This document shows, one piece after another, positions 28,363-36,171 of a stretch of 64,000 nucleotides of DNA. Made by a program: the position numbers and the translations under genes. Position 1 is the stretch's first letter. Each line of letters begins with the position of its first letter. The notes beneath the pieces were generated by a model, which saw only the letters and a list, made by a program, of their open reading frames with translations, did not search any database and had not been told where the DNA came from. The stretch covers positions 120,353 through 184,352 of the forward strand of contig JAJDDF010000001.1 of NCBI GenBank assembly GCA_029260455.1, written 5' to 3'. This DNA comes from Phycisphaerales bacterium. GTDB lineage: Bacteria > Planctomycetota > Phycisphaerae > Phycisphaerales > UBA1924.

Positions 28363-29307
28363 TCACCGCCGGGGGGAATCGCTGCCCCGTTGACTCGCAC
28401 CCGAGGCACCCTCAAGCAGTTCTCCAATATGTTTGTCGATCATTGCCTCGCGCTCGCGATTTTGCTTTTCAAGCCGTTTCTTCGCCTCGGCGAGCTGCTT
28501 CGTCATGCGATCGTGCGCTGCCTGCTGAATCTTGTGCCGCAGATCGAAACCTTGCTCCAGCACCTCACGCAGGTGCGCTCTGGCCTCAGGATCATCCGGG
28601 TTGGCTTTCGCCGCTCTTGCCGCAGCGCGGGCTGCCTCCTGCGCCTCAAATGCCTCCTGGCGGAGCGTGAATGCCTCTGGATCCTGCTCCCGCTCGTGCA
28701 TCAGTTCACGAAATCGCCCCGATCGAGCACGGAGCAACCGCTCCGCCGCCTCCGGGTCGCGCTCCGCAAGACGTTGCAGACGTTGGAAAAGCCTCGGATT
28801 GTTCTCCTGCAGAAAGTCCATCGCTTTCTCGCGGTCAAACGGCTGATCAGAGTGCCCATCCCCGTGCTGAGCGCGGGCACCACCCTCACCCCGTCGCTGC
28901 TGCCCAAGGCGATCACGCTCGCCGCCGACGCGCGGCCCACCCAAGGCCCCCAGGGGACCATCCTGAGCATCCTCGCCACGCTGCCGAGCCTGAGGACGCT
29001 GCTGCTGTCCATTTGCCCCCCCCATCGGCTCAAGCATCCACGGCTCAATCTCTGGCCGATGCCCGCTTTCCAATTTGGAAAGGGCATCCTGCAGCTTGGA
29101 CTCCTGCTCGCGCAGCCGTTCGAGACGGGCTTCGAGCATGCCCTTGAGGCGCTCCGCCCGCTGGCCCGGTGCTCGCTCCATCTGCCGCTGCTGTCGTTGC
29201 TGCTGCTGCCGGGGGCGCTGAGGTCGATCTCCCGGCGCGCCGCGCTGCGCCACCGCCGAAGTTGCCACGGTCAGCCCAAGCGCTAAACCAATCAAAACCC
29301 TGTTCAT
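28363..29307 (-). CDS. Secreted Gln/Arg-rich coiled-coil protein of unknown function
   Basis: About 314 residues. A signal peptide (M-N-R-V-L-I-G-L-A-L-G..., cleavage after S-A-V-A) precedes a Gln/Arg-rich stretch (P-R-Q-Q-Q-Q-R-Q-Q-R). Helical, charged sequence fills most of the rest: E-R-L-K-G-M-L-E-A-R-L-E-R-L-R-E-Q-E near 55, a Gly/Arg-rich middle, and long helices to the end with A-K-K-R-L-E-K-Q-N-R. The start chosen is the second ATG, 9 bases inside the frame, because AGAAAGG lies at better spacing. It is the third gene after an ECF sigma factor and its likely anti-sigma factor, 15 bases from the latter's stop, so it may be a regulator or target of that system. No family recognised. Confidence 0.6.
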   Translation of the reverse strand: MNRVLIGLALGLTVATSAVAQRGAPGDRPQRPRQQQQRQQRQMERAPGQRAERLKGMLEARLERLREQESKLQDALSKLESGHRPEIEPWMLEPMGGANGQQQRPQARQRGEDAQDGPLGALGGPRVGGERDRLGQQRRGEGGARAQHGDGHSDQPFDREKAMDFLQENNPRLFQRLQRLAERDPEAAERLLRARSGRFRELMHEREQDPEAFTLRQEAFEAQEAARAAARAAKANPDDPEARAHLREVLEQGFDLRHKIQQAAHDRMTKQLAEAKKRLEKQNREREAMIDKHIGELLEGASGASQRGSDSPRR

Positions 29308-29322
29308 CACAATCATGCCTTT

Positions 29323-29790
29323 CTAGAACGACTCCACCGTGCCAAATAGAGGATCATTCTGACCCCAGAAATCAATCTCCAGTTCGCCCCATCCCACCGG
29401 CAGGGCAACCTCATCAGACCCCGAAAGCGTCAGTGCATCTGTCGATTCAACTTCTTCCATCCATGCATCAAGTTCGCTGCCAATCTCATCCGCGTTCGCC
29501 ACCACACCACTCCCCTGCGCACCTGTGCCTGCTCCACCCGATCGCATCAGCAGGGTGCCAACACCAACCCCGCCCATCACCGCGATCACCGCTGCGATGC
29601 GAAGCCACCCCTGCTGGAAATACCCTGCACCCCCAAGAGGCTTCGGCCCCGGAGCCTGCCGAGCCGCCTCCACCGCAGTTGCTGCCAATCTCGCCTCAAA
29701 CCCGGCATCGGGCATGCTGCGCTCGCGCTCACCCAGCGCATCAAGAATGCGTTCCATCTGCGGATCATGTTGTTCAGGCAACTGCGTCAT
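29323..29790 (-). CDS. Putative anti-sigma factor with one membrane helix
   Basis: 155 residues: a cytoplasmic N-terminal part (1-78), a membrane helix (about 79-101, I-A-A-V-I-A-V-M-G-G-V-G-V-G-T-L-L) and an acidic outer part. The start ATG overlaps the stop of the ECF sigma gene (ATGA). That layout, with a small single-pass protein coupled to an ECF sigma gene, is typical of anti-sigma factors. No zinc-binding ZAS motif (H-x3-C-x2-C) is seen, so the assignment rests mainly on context. Confidence 0.62.
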   Translation of the reverse strand: MTQLPEQHDPQMERILDALGERERSMPDAGFEARLAATAVEAARQAPGPKPLGGAGYFQQGWLRIAAVIAVMGGVGVGTLLMRSGGAGTGAQGSGVVANADEIGSELDAWMEEVESTDALTLSGSDEVALPVGWGELEIDFWGQNDPLFGTVESF

Positions 29791-30446
29791 GGTGTCTCCT
29801 TGGGGCTCAACGCACGGCCGGGCCGATTCTTGCCTTCCATCGCACTACGAAGTTTCTTCAGCGCCCGGTGATGCCGGGCAAGAAGCGTGCCCACCGGCTC
29901 ATTGAGCAGGTTCGATATTGCCTTGAAGTTCATCCCCGCCAGATGCCGCAATTCCACTACCCGCCGATCCGGGTCCGGCAGGGTCTGTAACGCCTGCTGC
30001 AACTGCTCCATCTCATCACGATCAACCCCACTATCCGCCGAGACCCTGCCCGCATCCTCATCGATGAATGGCACCGACGCTGGCTGGCGCTTCTGTCGAC
30101 GAACCTCATCTCGCACCCGGTTCATCGTGATGCGAAAGAGATACGCCTCGAACCGGCCTGCTTCTTCATACGCCCCATCGCTCGCGCTCAGCTTCTCTGC
30201 AAGCGTCACAAATACCCCCTGTGCAATATCCTCCGCAAGGGCATCATTTCGCAGCCGCGACCGCGCCATTGCGTACACCCGCCGGCCATACCGACTGGCA
30301 AGCTTGCGCCACGCCGCTTCATCCCCCGTCGCCGCCCGCGCAACGATCGCCGCAACATCGCCAGCTGAATTATCAGCCGATGCTGGGCCGCCGCCCGCCC
30401 CGTCATGGGCCGCAACCGAGGGCTTGGTGTGAGGCATTGCCGACAT
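29787..30446 (-). CDS. ECF-type RNA polymerase sigma factor
   Basis: About 219 residues. Region 2 runs near 35-105 (A-L-A-E-D-I-A-Q-G-V-F-V-T-L-A-E-K and E-A-Y-L-F-R-I-T-M-N-R-V-R-D). Region 4 runs near 145-200 (L-P-D-P-D-R-R-V-V-E-L-R-H-L-A-G-M-N-F-K-A-I-S). Between them is a short acidic linker. The exact start is uncertain among a TTG and two ATGs within 21 bases; I use the first ATG. It is followed by a coupled membrane protein that is probably its anti-sigma factor. It likely directs an envelope-response regulon. Confidence 0.85.
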   Translation of the reverse strand: MSAMPHTKPSVAAHDGAGGGPASADNSAGDVAAIVARAATGDEAAWRKLASRYGRRVYAMARSRLRNDALAEDIAQGVFVTLAEKLSASDGAYEEAGRFEAYLFRITMNRVRDEVRRQKRQPASVPFIDEDAGRVSADSGVDRDEMEQLQQALQTLPDPDRRVVELRHLAGMNFKAISNLLNEPVGTLLARHHRALKKLRSAMEGKNRPGRALSPKETP

Positions 30447-30597
30447 CCATCGGCCCAACGAGCACGTGTCCCGGAGATTGCCTCAGAATCCTCTGATGAT
30501 TCGGAATTTGCGATTCACGTTGACCTGCCCGCCGTGCCGACGCTATCGTCCTCGTTCTCACCCGCACTGAGACCCTTTATCCGGGCCTCACCGGGAG

Positions 30598-30670
30598 GGC
30601 TGGGTAGCTCAGTTGGTAGAGCACTGCACTGAAAATGCAGGTGTCGTCGGTTCAAATCCGACCCCAGCCA
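30598..30670 (+). tRNA. tRNA-Phe (GAA)
   Basis: A complete 73-base cloverleaf: acceptor GGCTGGG pairs with CCCAGCC. The D-arm is GCTC...GAGC. The anticodon stem CTGCA/TGCAG encloses loop CTGAAAA with anticodon GAA. The variable loop has five bases, and the T-arm is GTCGG-TTCAAAT-CCGAC. The discriminator is A and the 3' CCA is not encoded. Confidence 0.96.
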
Positions 30671-30697
30671 CTTCGTCTGTATCCTCGCCAGATCGGC

Positions 30698-31228
30698 TCA
30701 AACGAACCGGTCGAACGCGTGGTGATAGTCAACATTGCCTGTCGGTGTGTCGACTTCGGCGCACACTTTCACTTGAAACGCATCTACAGGCACACCTGGT
30801 GTCAAAAATTGTGTCGACCAACCAAGCGGGACCGCGGGTGTGAATCCAAAGCGCCGATAGAAGGCCGGATCACCGAGCACAAAGACTGCGCGCACCCCAC
30901 GACGCAGCGCAGCTTCGCACGTCGCTTCGATGAGCTGTGATCCAATCCCGCACCGCTGCGCAGCTGGCGCAGTGGCCACTGGCCCAAGGCACCAGACCGG
31001 ATGCATATCGATGCGCCCTTCGCTGATCAGACATGTACTGATGAGCAGGCCTTCGACTTCACTCACGAATTCGACATGACCCGTTTCGCCAGCCCGAATT
31101 TCTTCGACAAGGTCTGCTTCGTCAGCCGACGGAAAACTCTCAATAAGTACCAGTCGAATGGCGTGTGCATCATCGGCGCGTGCTGCACGGATCACCACGT
31201 TCGGCTTGGGCTCAGGTTCTGCGGTCAT
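30698..31228 (-). CDS. GNAT-family N-acetyltransferase
   Basis: 176 residues from the internal ATG that follows the upstream stop by about 20 bases. A longer frame would overlap the preceding gene. The GNAT acetyl-CoA site reads V-A-T-A-P-A-A-Q-R-C-G-I-G-S-Q-L-I (about 83-99), and F-Y-R-R-F-G-F is the classic motif B. The layout resembles the YhbS-type acetyltransferases (G-D-P-A-F-Y-R-R-F-G-F). Substrate is unknown. It is downstream of, and possibly cotranscribed with, an FG-GAP/dockerin protein. Confidence 0.86.
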   Translation of the reverse strand: MTAEPEPKPNVVIRAARADDAHAIRLVLIESFPSADEADLVEEIRAGETGHVEFVSEVEGLLISTCLISEGRIDMHPVWCLGPVATAPAAQRCGIGSQLIEATCEAALRRGVRAVFVLGDPAFYRRFGFTPAVPLGWSTQFLTPGVPVDAFQVKVCAEVDTPTGNVDYHHAFDRFV

Positions 31229-31247
31229 CGCCACACAATACGCCCGC

Positions 31248-32558
31248 TCATTCTTCCCCGCACACGTTCCCGAAGTTGAACAGAAGCACATTTAGATCAG
31301 CAATATTCACAAGCCCATCGCCATTCAAGTCAGTGCCGCGCCCCGCACGCTGGGCAGCGCTCTTCCCAAAATCAAAGAGCACAAACTGTAGATCATCAAG
31401 GCGCACGCGCAGATCATCATTGGTGTCGCCCGGGCACGCAGCGGCGCTCACCGCCGTCGCGTTGAGATACACATGCACCAGTTCCGACTGTGAATCTGAC
31501 ACAACAAGATCGGGCAAGCCATCCTGATCAAGATCTGCAATTGCAACCCGCCCCGGGCGAAAGTTGAACCCAATAGTCTGCGCAGTAAATTGTCCTGTCC
31601 CATCATTTTGAAGCACATACACCGCAAAGCTCGGCCCGCACACCACCGCAATATCAGGATCCCCGTCAGCATCAAAATCGCCAACCCCAAGTCCGCTCGG
31701 GTCAAGCCCCACGCCCACACTCGCCATCGCGGTGAACGACACGCCGTCAACATTGTGCAACACCGTCACGCGCGCAGTCGCCGAGTCCGCACTTGCAATG
31801 TCCTTGCGCCCGTCATTGTCAAAATCTGCAATCGCAACCGCCTTGGGCCGCGTGCCAACAGGCATTGAGACAACGTTTGTGTTGATCAGCGGCCCCGCGC
31901 TGCCAAACACCACCGCAACTTTGCTCGCGCCATAACACGCCAATGCGACATCATCAATGCCATCACTATTCAAATCACCTTTCGCAACCGCAAAGGGCTT
32001 GGCGGGCACAGCGACCGAAAACACATTCTTGAGTTGGCCGATTTCGTTCTGCTCGATCACCGTAAACGTATTCGCATTGTGCAGTGCGCACATCAGATCG
32101 GGCACACCATTTCCATTGAAATCGCCCGCGATGCCATCCAGAGGGCCGTCACCCGCCGACAAACTGCCAATCTGAACAAAGCCCGTCCCTGTGCCGTGCA
32201 GCAGGTCCACGCGGTCAAACGCCGGGCTCATCAGGTACAGGTCATCAATGCCATCACCATCGACATCGGCAAGCGTACCCGCCCGCGGGCTTGCAGATGT
32301 CGGGGAACTGAACCCGGGACTTAGCCTGCCGATGCCATCGTTGGCAAGTAGCGCCACGCGATTCGCACCGAGATGCACAGTCAGCACGTCCGCGCCGCGC
32401 CCACTGGGCAGCAGGTCCATGCAGATGTCGTGTGCGAGCACCACTTGTGGCGGGGCGAACTCAATCGTCGCGTTTTGTGCGCGCACCGTAGCCGGCGTAA
32501 TGAGCGTTGTAAGCACCGCGCACACAAGGTGGAAGACACACACCGTCCTGCGATTCAT
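31248..32558 (-). CDS. Secreted FG-GAP/VCBS repeat protein with C-terminal dockerin-like repeats
   Basis: 436 residues with a signal peptide (to about 27, ...T-V-R-A-Q-N). The body consists of repeated beta-propeller blades of the FG-GAP type, each containing D-x-D-x-D-G-x-x-D calcium loops (for example DVDGDGIDDLYL, DFNGNGVPDLMC, DFDADGDPDIAV and DLDQDGLPDLVV). The C-terminus (about 375-436) holds two dockerin-like modules, one ending F-V-L-F-D-F-G and the other V-N-I-A-D-L-N-V-L-L-F-N-F-G. Probably an extracellular or cell-surface protein; ligand unknown. Confidence 0.85.
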   Translation of the reverse strand: MNRRTVCVFHLVCAVLTTLITPATVRAQNATIEFAPPQVVLAHDICMDLLPSGRGADVLTVHLGANRVALLANDGIGRLSPGFSSPTSASPRAGTLADVDGDGIDDLYLMSPAFDRVDLLHGTGTGFVQIGSLSAGDGPLDGIAGDFNGNGVPDLMCALHNANTFTVIEQNEIGQLKNVFSVAVPAKPFAVAKGDLNSDGIDDVALACYGASKVAVVFGSAGPLINTNVVSMPVGTRPKAVAIADFDNDGRKDIASADSATARVTVLHNVDGVSFTAMASVGVGLDPSGLGVGDFDADGDPDIAVVCGPSFAVYVLQNDGTGQFTAQTIGFNFRPGRVAIADLDQDGLPDLVVSDSQSELVHVYLNATAVSAAACPGDTNDDLRVRLDDLQFVLFDFGKSAAQRAGRGTDLNGDGLVNIADLNVLLFNFGNVCGEE

Positions 32559-32679
32559 CTTTGCTCCCTGCCTAATAGAACCCGGAGTGCTTCCGGGGCT
32601 ATCAGGGAGCGTGCTGCGCTACACGGCCTATGCCAGTGGCGCGCGCTTGGATCGTAAGACTTCGCGGTGTGCCAAACGA

Positions 32680-32704
32680 AAAACGCCGCAATCAGCGGCG
32701 TTAT
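32680..32704 (-). terminator. Rho-independent terminator
   Basis: On the minus strand a perfect 8-base-pair hairpin (AACGCCGC, five-base loop, GCGGCGTT) is followed by a run of T. It lies 28 bases past the stop of the His/Asp-rich repeat gene and should end its transcript. Confidence 0.8.
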
Positions 32705-32731
32705 CGGTCAACTTGATTGTCAGTGCAGGAT

Positions 32732-33655
32732 TTACCCCTGCTGGAACAACAACGTGTTCAGATCGTTGAGTCCGATCACGCCATCTCCATCGAAGTCGAG
32801 GGCCGAGAGGAATGAGTCGTCACCATCAATGGCCCCGAATGCGGACATCATTTGTTCCTGCACCACGGAGAAGGGAAGGTCCTGCTCGGGTGCGATTTCG
32901 GGCTCCGGCGTACGTCCTACGACTGGCCCGCCCAGAACCTCGTGCGTTTTGAATGGGTCAGCCTTTGATTCGGTTTCAATCTCGTCCTGCAGGCTCGGAT
33001 TGCCAGTCACTGGCGGTAACGTCGGGCCAGCAGGCGGACCGGAGCGGTGATCATCTTCGACGCGGAACTCACGATCTGTCCCATGGTGGCGACCGCGTCC
33101 GCGTCCGCGTCCATGATCATGATCATGACCTCGTCCGTGACCGCTGTGGTCGTCATCGTCGATCACTGGAGGCATGGTCTCCGGCGCTGGTGTCGGTGCT
33201 CCAGCGTGGTCATCGTCTACCTCGAAGGTATTGTCGAGATCATGGTCCTTCTCATGATCGTCGTCACTGTGATCGTGATCGTTCACCACCGGCGGCAACG
33301 TCGTTGCTCCTGCGGGAGTCTTCCCGGGGCGGGTGAGGAGTGTCGCGGTATCGATCGACGACAGGTGACGCGCCGCGCCTGGCGGTGCGATAGGTATGTT
33401 TGCTGGTGCCTCAACTGGTGCCGCGATCTCTGTACCTGACGTTGTCGACGGCGCACTCTTGCTCGCACTGGTAAGGGCTTCAGCTGAGAAGCTCACCCGG
33501 TCAATGATCGACCGGAACGAGAATGCCTGTGCGCGGCCATCCTTGCCCAGCACCTGCACATCAAATGTGCGTTGTGTTCGTGTCGCCGAAGCAGCCGCAC
33601 GAATGAGATCATTGCGTGTTGTTCCCGCAGCAACTGAAGATGCATCAATCTGCAT
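32732..33655 (-). CDS. His/Asp-rich repeat protein with C-terminal EF-hand/dockerin motif
   Basis: 307 residues from the second ATG. The N-terminus (M-Q-I-D-A-S-S-V-A-A-G-T-T-R) has no signal peptide. The middle (about 115-225) has at least two copies of a unit made of L/M-P-P-V, a DDDH-rich tract, and (E/R)-V-D/E-D-D-H. A G-R-G-R-G-R stretch and many His-Asp pairs suggest metal binding. The end carries D-F-D-G-D-G-V-I-G-L-N-D-L-N-T-L-L-F, a calcium-loop/dockerin-like motif as in neighbouring secreted proteins. The tract reads as coding by frame, though it is compositionally biased. No family recognised. A terminator follows. Confidence 0.6.
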   Translation of the reverse strand: MQIDASSVAAGTTRNDLIRAAASATRTQRTFDVQVLGKDGRAQAFSFRSIIDRVSFSAEALTSASKSAPSTTSGTEIAAPVEAPANIPIAPPGAARHLSSIDTATLLTRPGKTPAGATTLPPVVNDHDHSDDDHEKDHDLDNTFEVDDDHAGAPTPAPETMPPVIDDDDHSGHGRGHDHDHGRGRGRGRHHGTDREFRVEDDHRSGPPAGPTLPPVTGNPSLQDEIETESKADPFKTHEVLGGPVVGRTPEPEIAPEQDLPFSVVQEQMMSAFGAIDGDDSFLSALDFDGDGVIGLNDLNTLLFQQG

Positions 33656-33784
33656 GATGACGTGTCCTTGCAATACCGGATCAGCCCGGTATGCGCTGTA
33701 TCGGCCCTCCTGGCCTAGGTACTGAACTCACAATCCGACGTGTTTACCAGTTCGCAAGCTGCGCGCCAGTTGCTTCTGCCCGAA

Positions 33785-34348
33785 TCAGGGTGGATACGAG
33801 CGTGTTATCTGGACCTCGCGCGCTCGTACATAGGGCGTGAGCTCTTCTGGCAGCCGCTTCAACCCGCGTCGCCGTGCTTTCTCAATCGCATAGTGCAGCG
33901 AATCATGCATGCGCTCGCGCACACGTTGCGTGATGTGAAGGTCATATTTGCGCATCGTGTCAAGTGACCACATCCACGCGTGATATTCCTCAAGACAGCG
34001 CGGCGAATACGCCCCAAGCCCAATCGCATGATGCCCGATCTCATGACAGAACACCGCCGCAGACATCGGCCCCCTCGGACGCGGCGCTTCGATGAGCCGC
34101 GACGTCGTGCCATCGCGGTATTCAACTCTCCACGCAACCCCGGACATTGATGAACGCCATTTGCGCACGCGCACGTTGTGGGTTTCAAGTAAGTCGCGCG
34201 TCATGTGCGCATATCGCGTCGCCATCGGGCCATCGCGGCGCGAGGTCGTCGTTGTCTGCTTTTGTGGCGCCGCTGGCTTCGGGCGCGCAATGATCAACCG
34301 GCGCGAGGCACCAATGAGATCAAACAAATTGAGCTGCGTGATGCGCAT
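33785..34348 (-). CDS. Hypothetical protein with HEIGHH metallopeptidase-like motif
   Basis: 187 residues. The helix A-A-V-F-C-H-E-I-G-H-H-A-I-G near residues 98-111 has the H-E-x-x-H core of zinc metallopeptidases. It is followed about 17 residues later by E-E-Y-H-A-W, a possible third ligand. This resembles small ImmA/IrrE-like or M78-like proteins, but the fold is not certain. The C-terminal half is Arg-rich. The gene starts 3 bases after fmt, so it is probably translated from the def-fmt transcript. Function unknown. Confidence 0.6.
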   Translation of the reverse strand: MRITQLNLFDLIGASRRLIIARPKPAAPQKQTTTTSRRDGPMATRYAHMTRDLLETHNVRVRKWRSSMSGVAWRVEYRDGTTSRLIEAPRPRGPMSAAVFCHEIGHHAIGLGAYSPRCLEEYHAWMWSLDTMRKYDLHITQRVRERMHDSLHYAIEKARRRGLKRLPEELTPYVRAREVQITRSYPP

Positions 34349-34351
34349 CGT

Positions 34352-35368
34352 CTAGGCACTCTTCGGCTGCACTGGCAGCAGGCGATTGTTTTCTGTCGAA
34401 TCATCGGCCTTGAACCCATTGGCAAAATCGCGCCAGCTTTGCACCCGCCGACCCGCGGGCTGAACCTCAAGCAGGCGAATCGCCGACCCCGGACCGCACT
34501 GTATTGTTCCGAGAGCGCTATCGAGGATTGCCCCGATCTGCGGATTCTCAGGCCGATCTTCTGCCTCGTCTTCAGTATGCACCGCCGCCCGCATGAGTCG
34601 CAGGGCGTGCTGACCCAGTCTCACCGAGACCCCGGGCCAAGGTGATAGCCCATTGATGGTGTCCGCAACACGGCTCGCGGGCATTACAAAATCAAGAATT
34701 CCATCCCCCTTGGTCAGCTTGTGCGCGCGCGTCACCCTGTCCTCATCCTGCGGGTGCGGCTCAAGAACACTATCCGCAAACTCTGCAAGCACGCGTTCGA
34801 CAAGCACCGGGCCATCATCAGAGAGCTGATCATGCAATTCACTTGCGGTCACGGGCTTCTCGCCGCGCTCGATCGTACGATAAGACTGTCCAAGAATGAG
34901 CCCCGCGTCCATGCGCTGCGCAAGAGTAATCACCGAATTACCTGTTTCGATATCGCCCGCAAGCAGGGCATGATTAATCGGCGCCGCTCCGCGCCAGCGC
35001 GGCAGGAGTGATGCATGCAAATTGATCGCAAAGCGGTGTTCAAGCAGCTCTGGCTCCATCTTTTGACCAAACGCAATTACTACGAACGCGCCTTTGCGCA
35101 TCTCAGGTGGCCCGACTGGCAACCGCTGCAGTTCATCAACAATCGCAGGCACGTTGACATTTTCCGGACGAATGAGCTGCGCGGGGTGCAGGTGTTTCTG
35201 TGCCCATGCGCTGATGGGTGTGGGCGTGAGCACTTTGCCTCGCCCTGCAGGGCGATCCGGCTGTGATACCACGGCAAGAAGAGTGTGCCGTTCATGCAAT
35301 GCGCGCAGTGTTGGCAGACCAAATGCACCCGAACCAAAGAAGACAATGTTCAGGCGATCTTCAGCCAC
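34352..35368 (-). CDS. fmt: Methionyl-tRNA formyltransferase
   Basis: Adds the formyl group from 10-formyl-THF to initiator Met-tRNA. The N-terminus reads L-N-I-V-F-F-G-S-G-A-F-G, the catalytic region N-L-H-A-S-L-L-P-R-W-R-G-A-A-P-I, and D-A-G-L-I-L-G follows. A C-terminal domain contains L-S-P-W-P-G. I choose GTG at 35368 (338 residues) because GGAG precedes it at about nine bases and it overlaps def by only eight. An ATG 33 bases upstream would add an unlikely leader and overlap def by 41 bases. It sits directly downstream of def, the enzyme that removes the formyl group. Confidence 0.92.
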   Translation of the reverse strand: MAEDRLNIVFFGSGAFGLPTLRALHERHTLLAVVSQPDRPAGRGKVLTPTPISAWAQKHLHPAQLIRPENVNVPAIVDELQRLPVGPPEMRKGAFVVIAFGQKMEPELLEHRFAINLHASLLPRWRGAAPINHALLAGDIETGNSVITLAQRMDAGLILGQSYRTIERGEKPVTASELHDQLSDDGPVLVERVLAEFADSVLEPHPQDEDRVTRAHKLTKGDGILDFVMPASRVADTINGLSPWPGVSVRLGQHALRLMRAAVHTEDEAEDRPENPQIGAILDSALGTIQCGPGSAIRLLEVQPAGRRVQSWRDFANGFKADDSTENNRLLPVQPKSA

Positions 35369-35969
35369 GCGCCGTCGCTCCGGGTGTGAATGCATCCGCA
35401 TTATTTTCCATCACCCGCAATTGTTTGGCGGCCCGCCTGCGATCGGGCGGCAGGAACTTATCGATACACAAGACGCCTTCGATATGGTCGAATTCGTGTT
35501 GGATGCATCGTGCGAGAAGTCCCCCCGCCTGCGCGGTGAACGGCTTGCCGTAGGCATCCAGCGCATTTATCGTCACCACGGATGGCCTGCGCACCTGCCC
35601 CGTGATCCTAGGCAGACTCAAACACCCCTCACTCTCGCTGACCAGATCGCGCGAATACCCGGAAAGCATTGGATTGATATAGACCATGGGCGTCGCGGTC
35701 GCGGTCGGCGGGTCATCTCCCGGCGAGCGGTTGTCTTCATCGGGGTCATCATCCGGGTGCGACTCTGGCACATGCACCACGAACATGCGCCAGGTAAGGC
35801 CCACCTGTGGGGCGGCAAGGCCGATGCCGGGGGCTTCGATCATGAGTTCCAGCATCCGGGCCGCCACTGCTCGCACCTCATCGGTGACAGTTTCGATGGG
35901 CTCAGCTCGCTGGCGCAGCACCGGATCCGGGTAGCGGACGATACACAGCTTGGCAGGTTCGACAGGCAT
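35361..35969 (-). CDS. def: Peptide deformylase
   Basis: Iron/zinc hydrolase removing the N-formyl group from nascent proteins. All three family motifs are present: G-I-G-L-A-A-P-Q-V-G, E-G-C-L-S-L-P and Q-H-E-F-D-H-I-E-G. The start M-P-V-E-P-A-K-L-C-I-V-R-Y-P gives 202 residues, slightly longer than typical. The extra is an insert rich in Asp/Pro around residues 78-100 between motifs 1 and 2. It is the first gene of the def-fmt-HEIGHH unit. Confidence 0.93.
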   Translation of the reverse strand: MPVEPAKLCIVRYPDPVLRQRAEPIETVTDEVRAVAARMLELMIEAPGIGLAAPQVGLTWRMFVVHVPESHPDDDPDEDNRSPGDDPPTATATPMVYINPMLSGYSRDLVSESEGCLSLPRITGQVRRPSVVTINALDAYGKPFTAQAGGLLARCIQHEFDHIEGVLCIDKFLPPDRRRAAKQLRVMENNADAFTPGATARG

Positions 35970-36171
35970 ATCGCGCGAGTATAGGACGTTGGGCCGCCCT
36001 GTCGGTACTGTGCATCTAGGCCCGGGGCCATTTCCGGCAATGGCAGGCAAGGAATGCATCCCGTAGGATCATCCGTTGCGCGGCTTTGGACGTATGGAAA
36101 TCGCCTCGACCATCGGTTCATGGGGGACTGATGCTGGGCGCGAGAAGTGAATCGCGGAGACCGAGATCGCA

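Noticed and set aside
28390..29286. 298-residue frame opposite the secreted Gln/Arg-rich gene, with hydrophobic Leu-rich stretches.
   Set aside because: It reflects the reverse of Glu/Lys/Gln codons; no start signal; the other strand has a signal peptide and operon context.
29169..29990. 273-residue frame, Pro/Ser/His-rich, opposite the sigma and anti-sigma genes.
   Set aside because: Composition is typical of antisense reading of G+C-rich genes; it spans two well-supported genes.
35094..35984. 296-residue frame opposite def and fmt.
   Set aside because: Antisense to two essential genes with complete motifs; His/Arg-rich.
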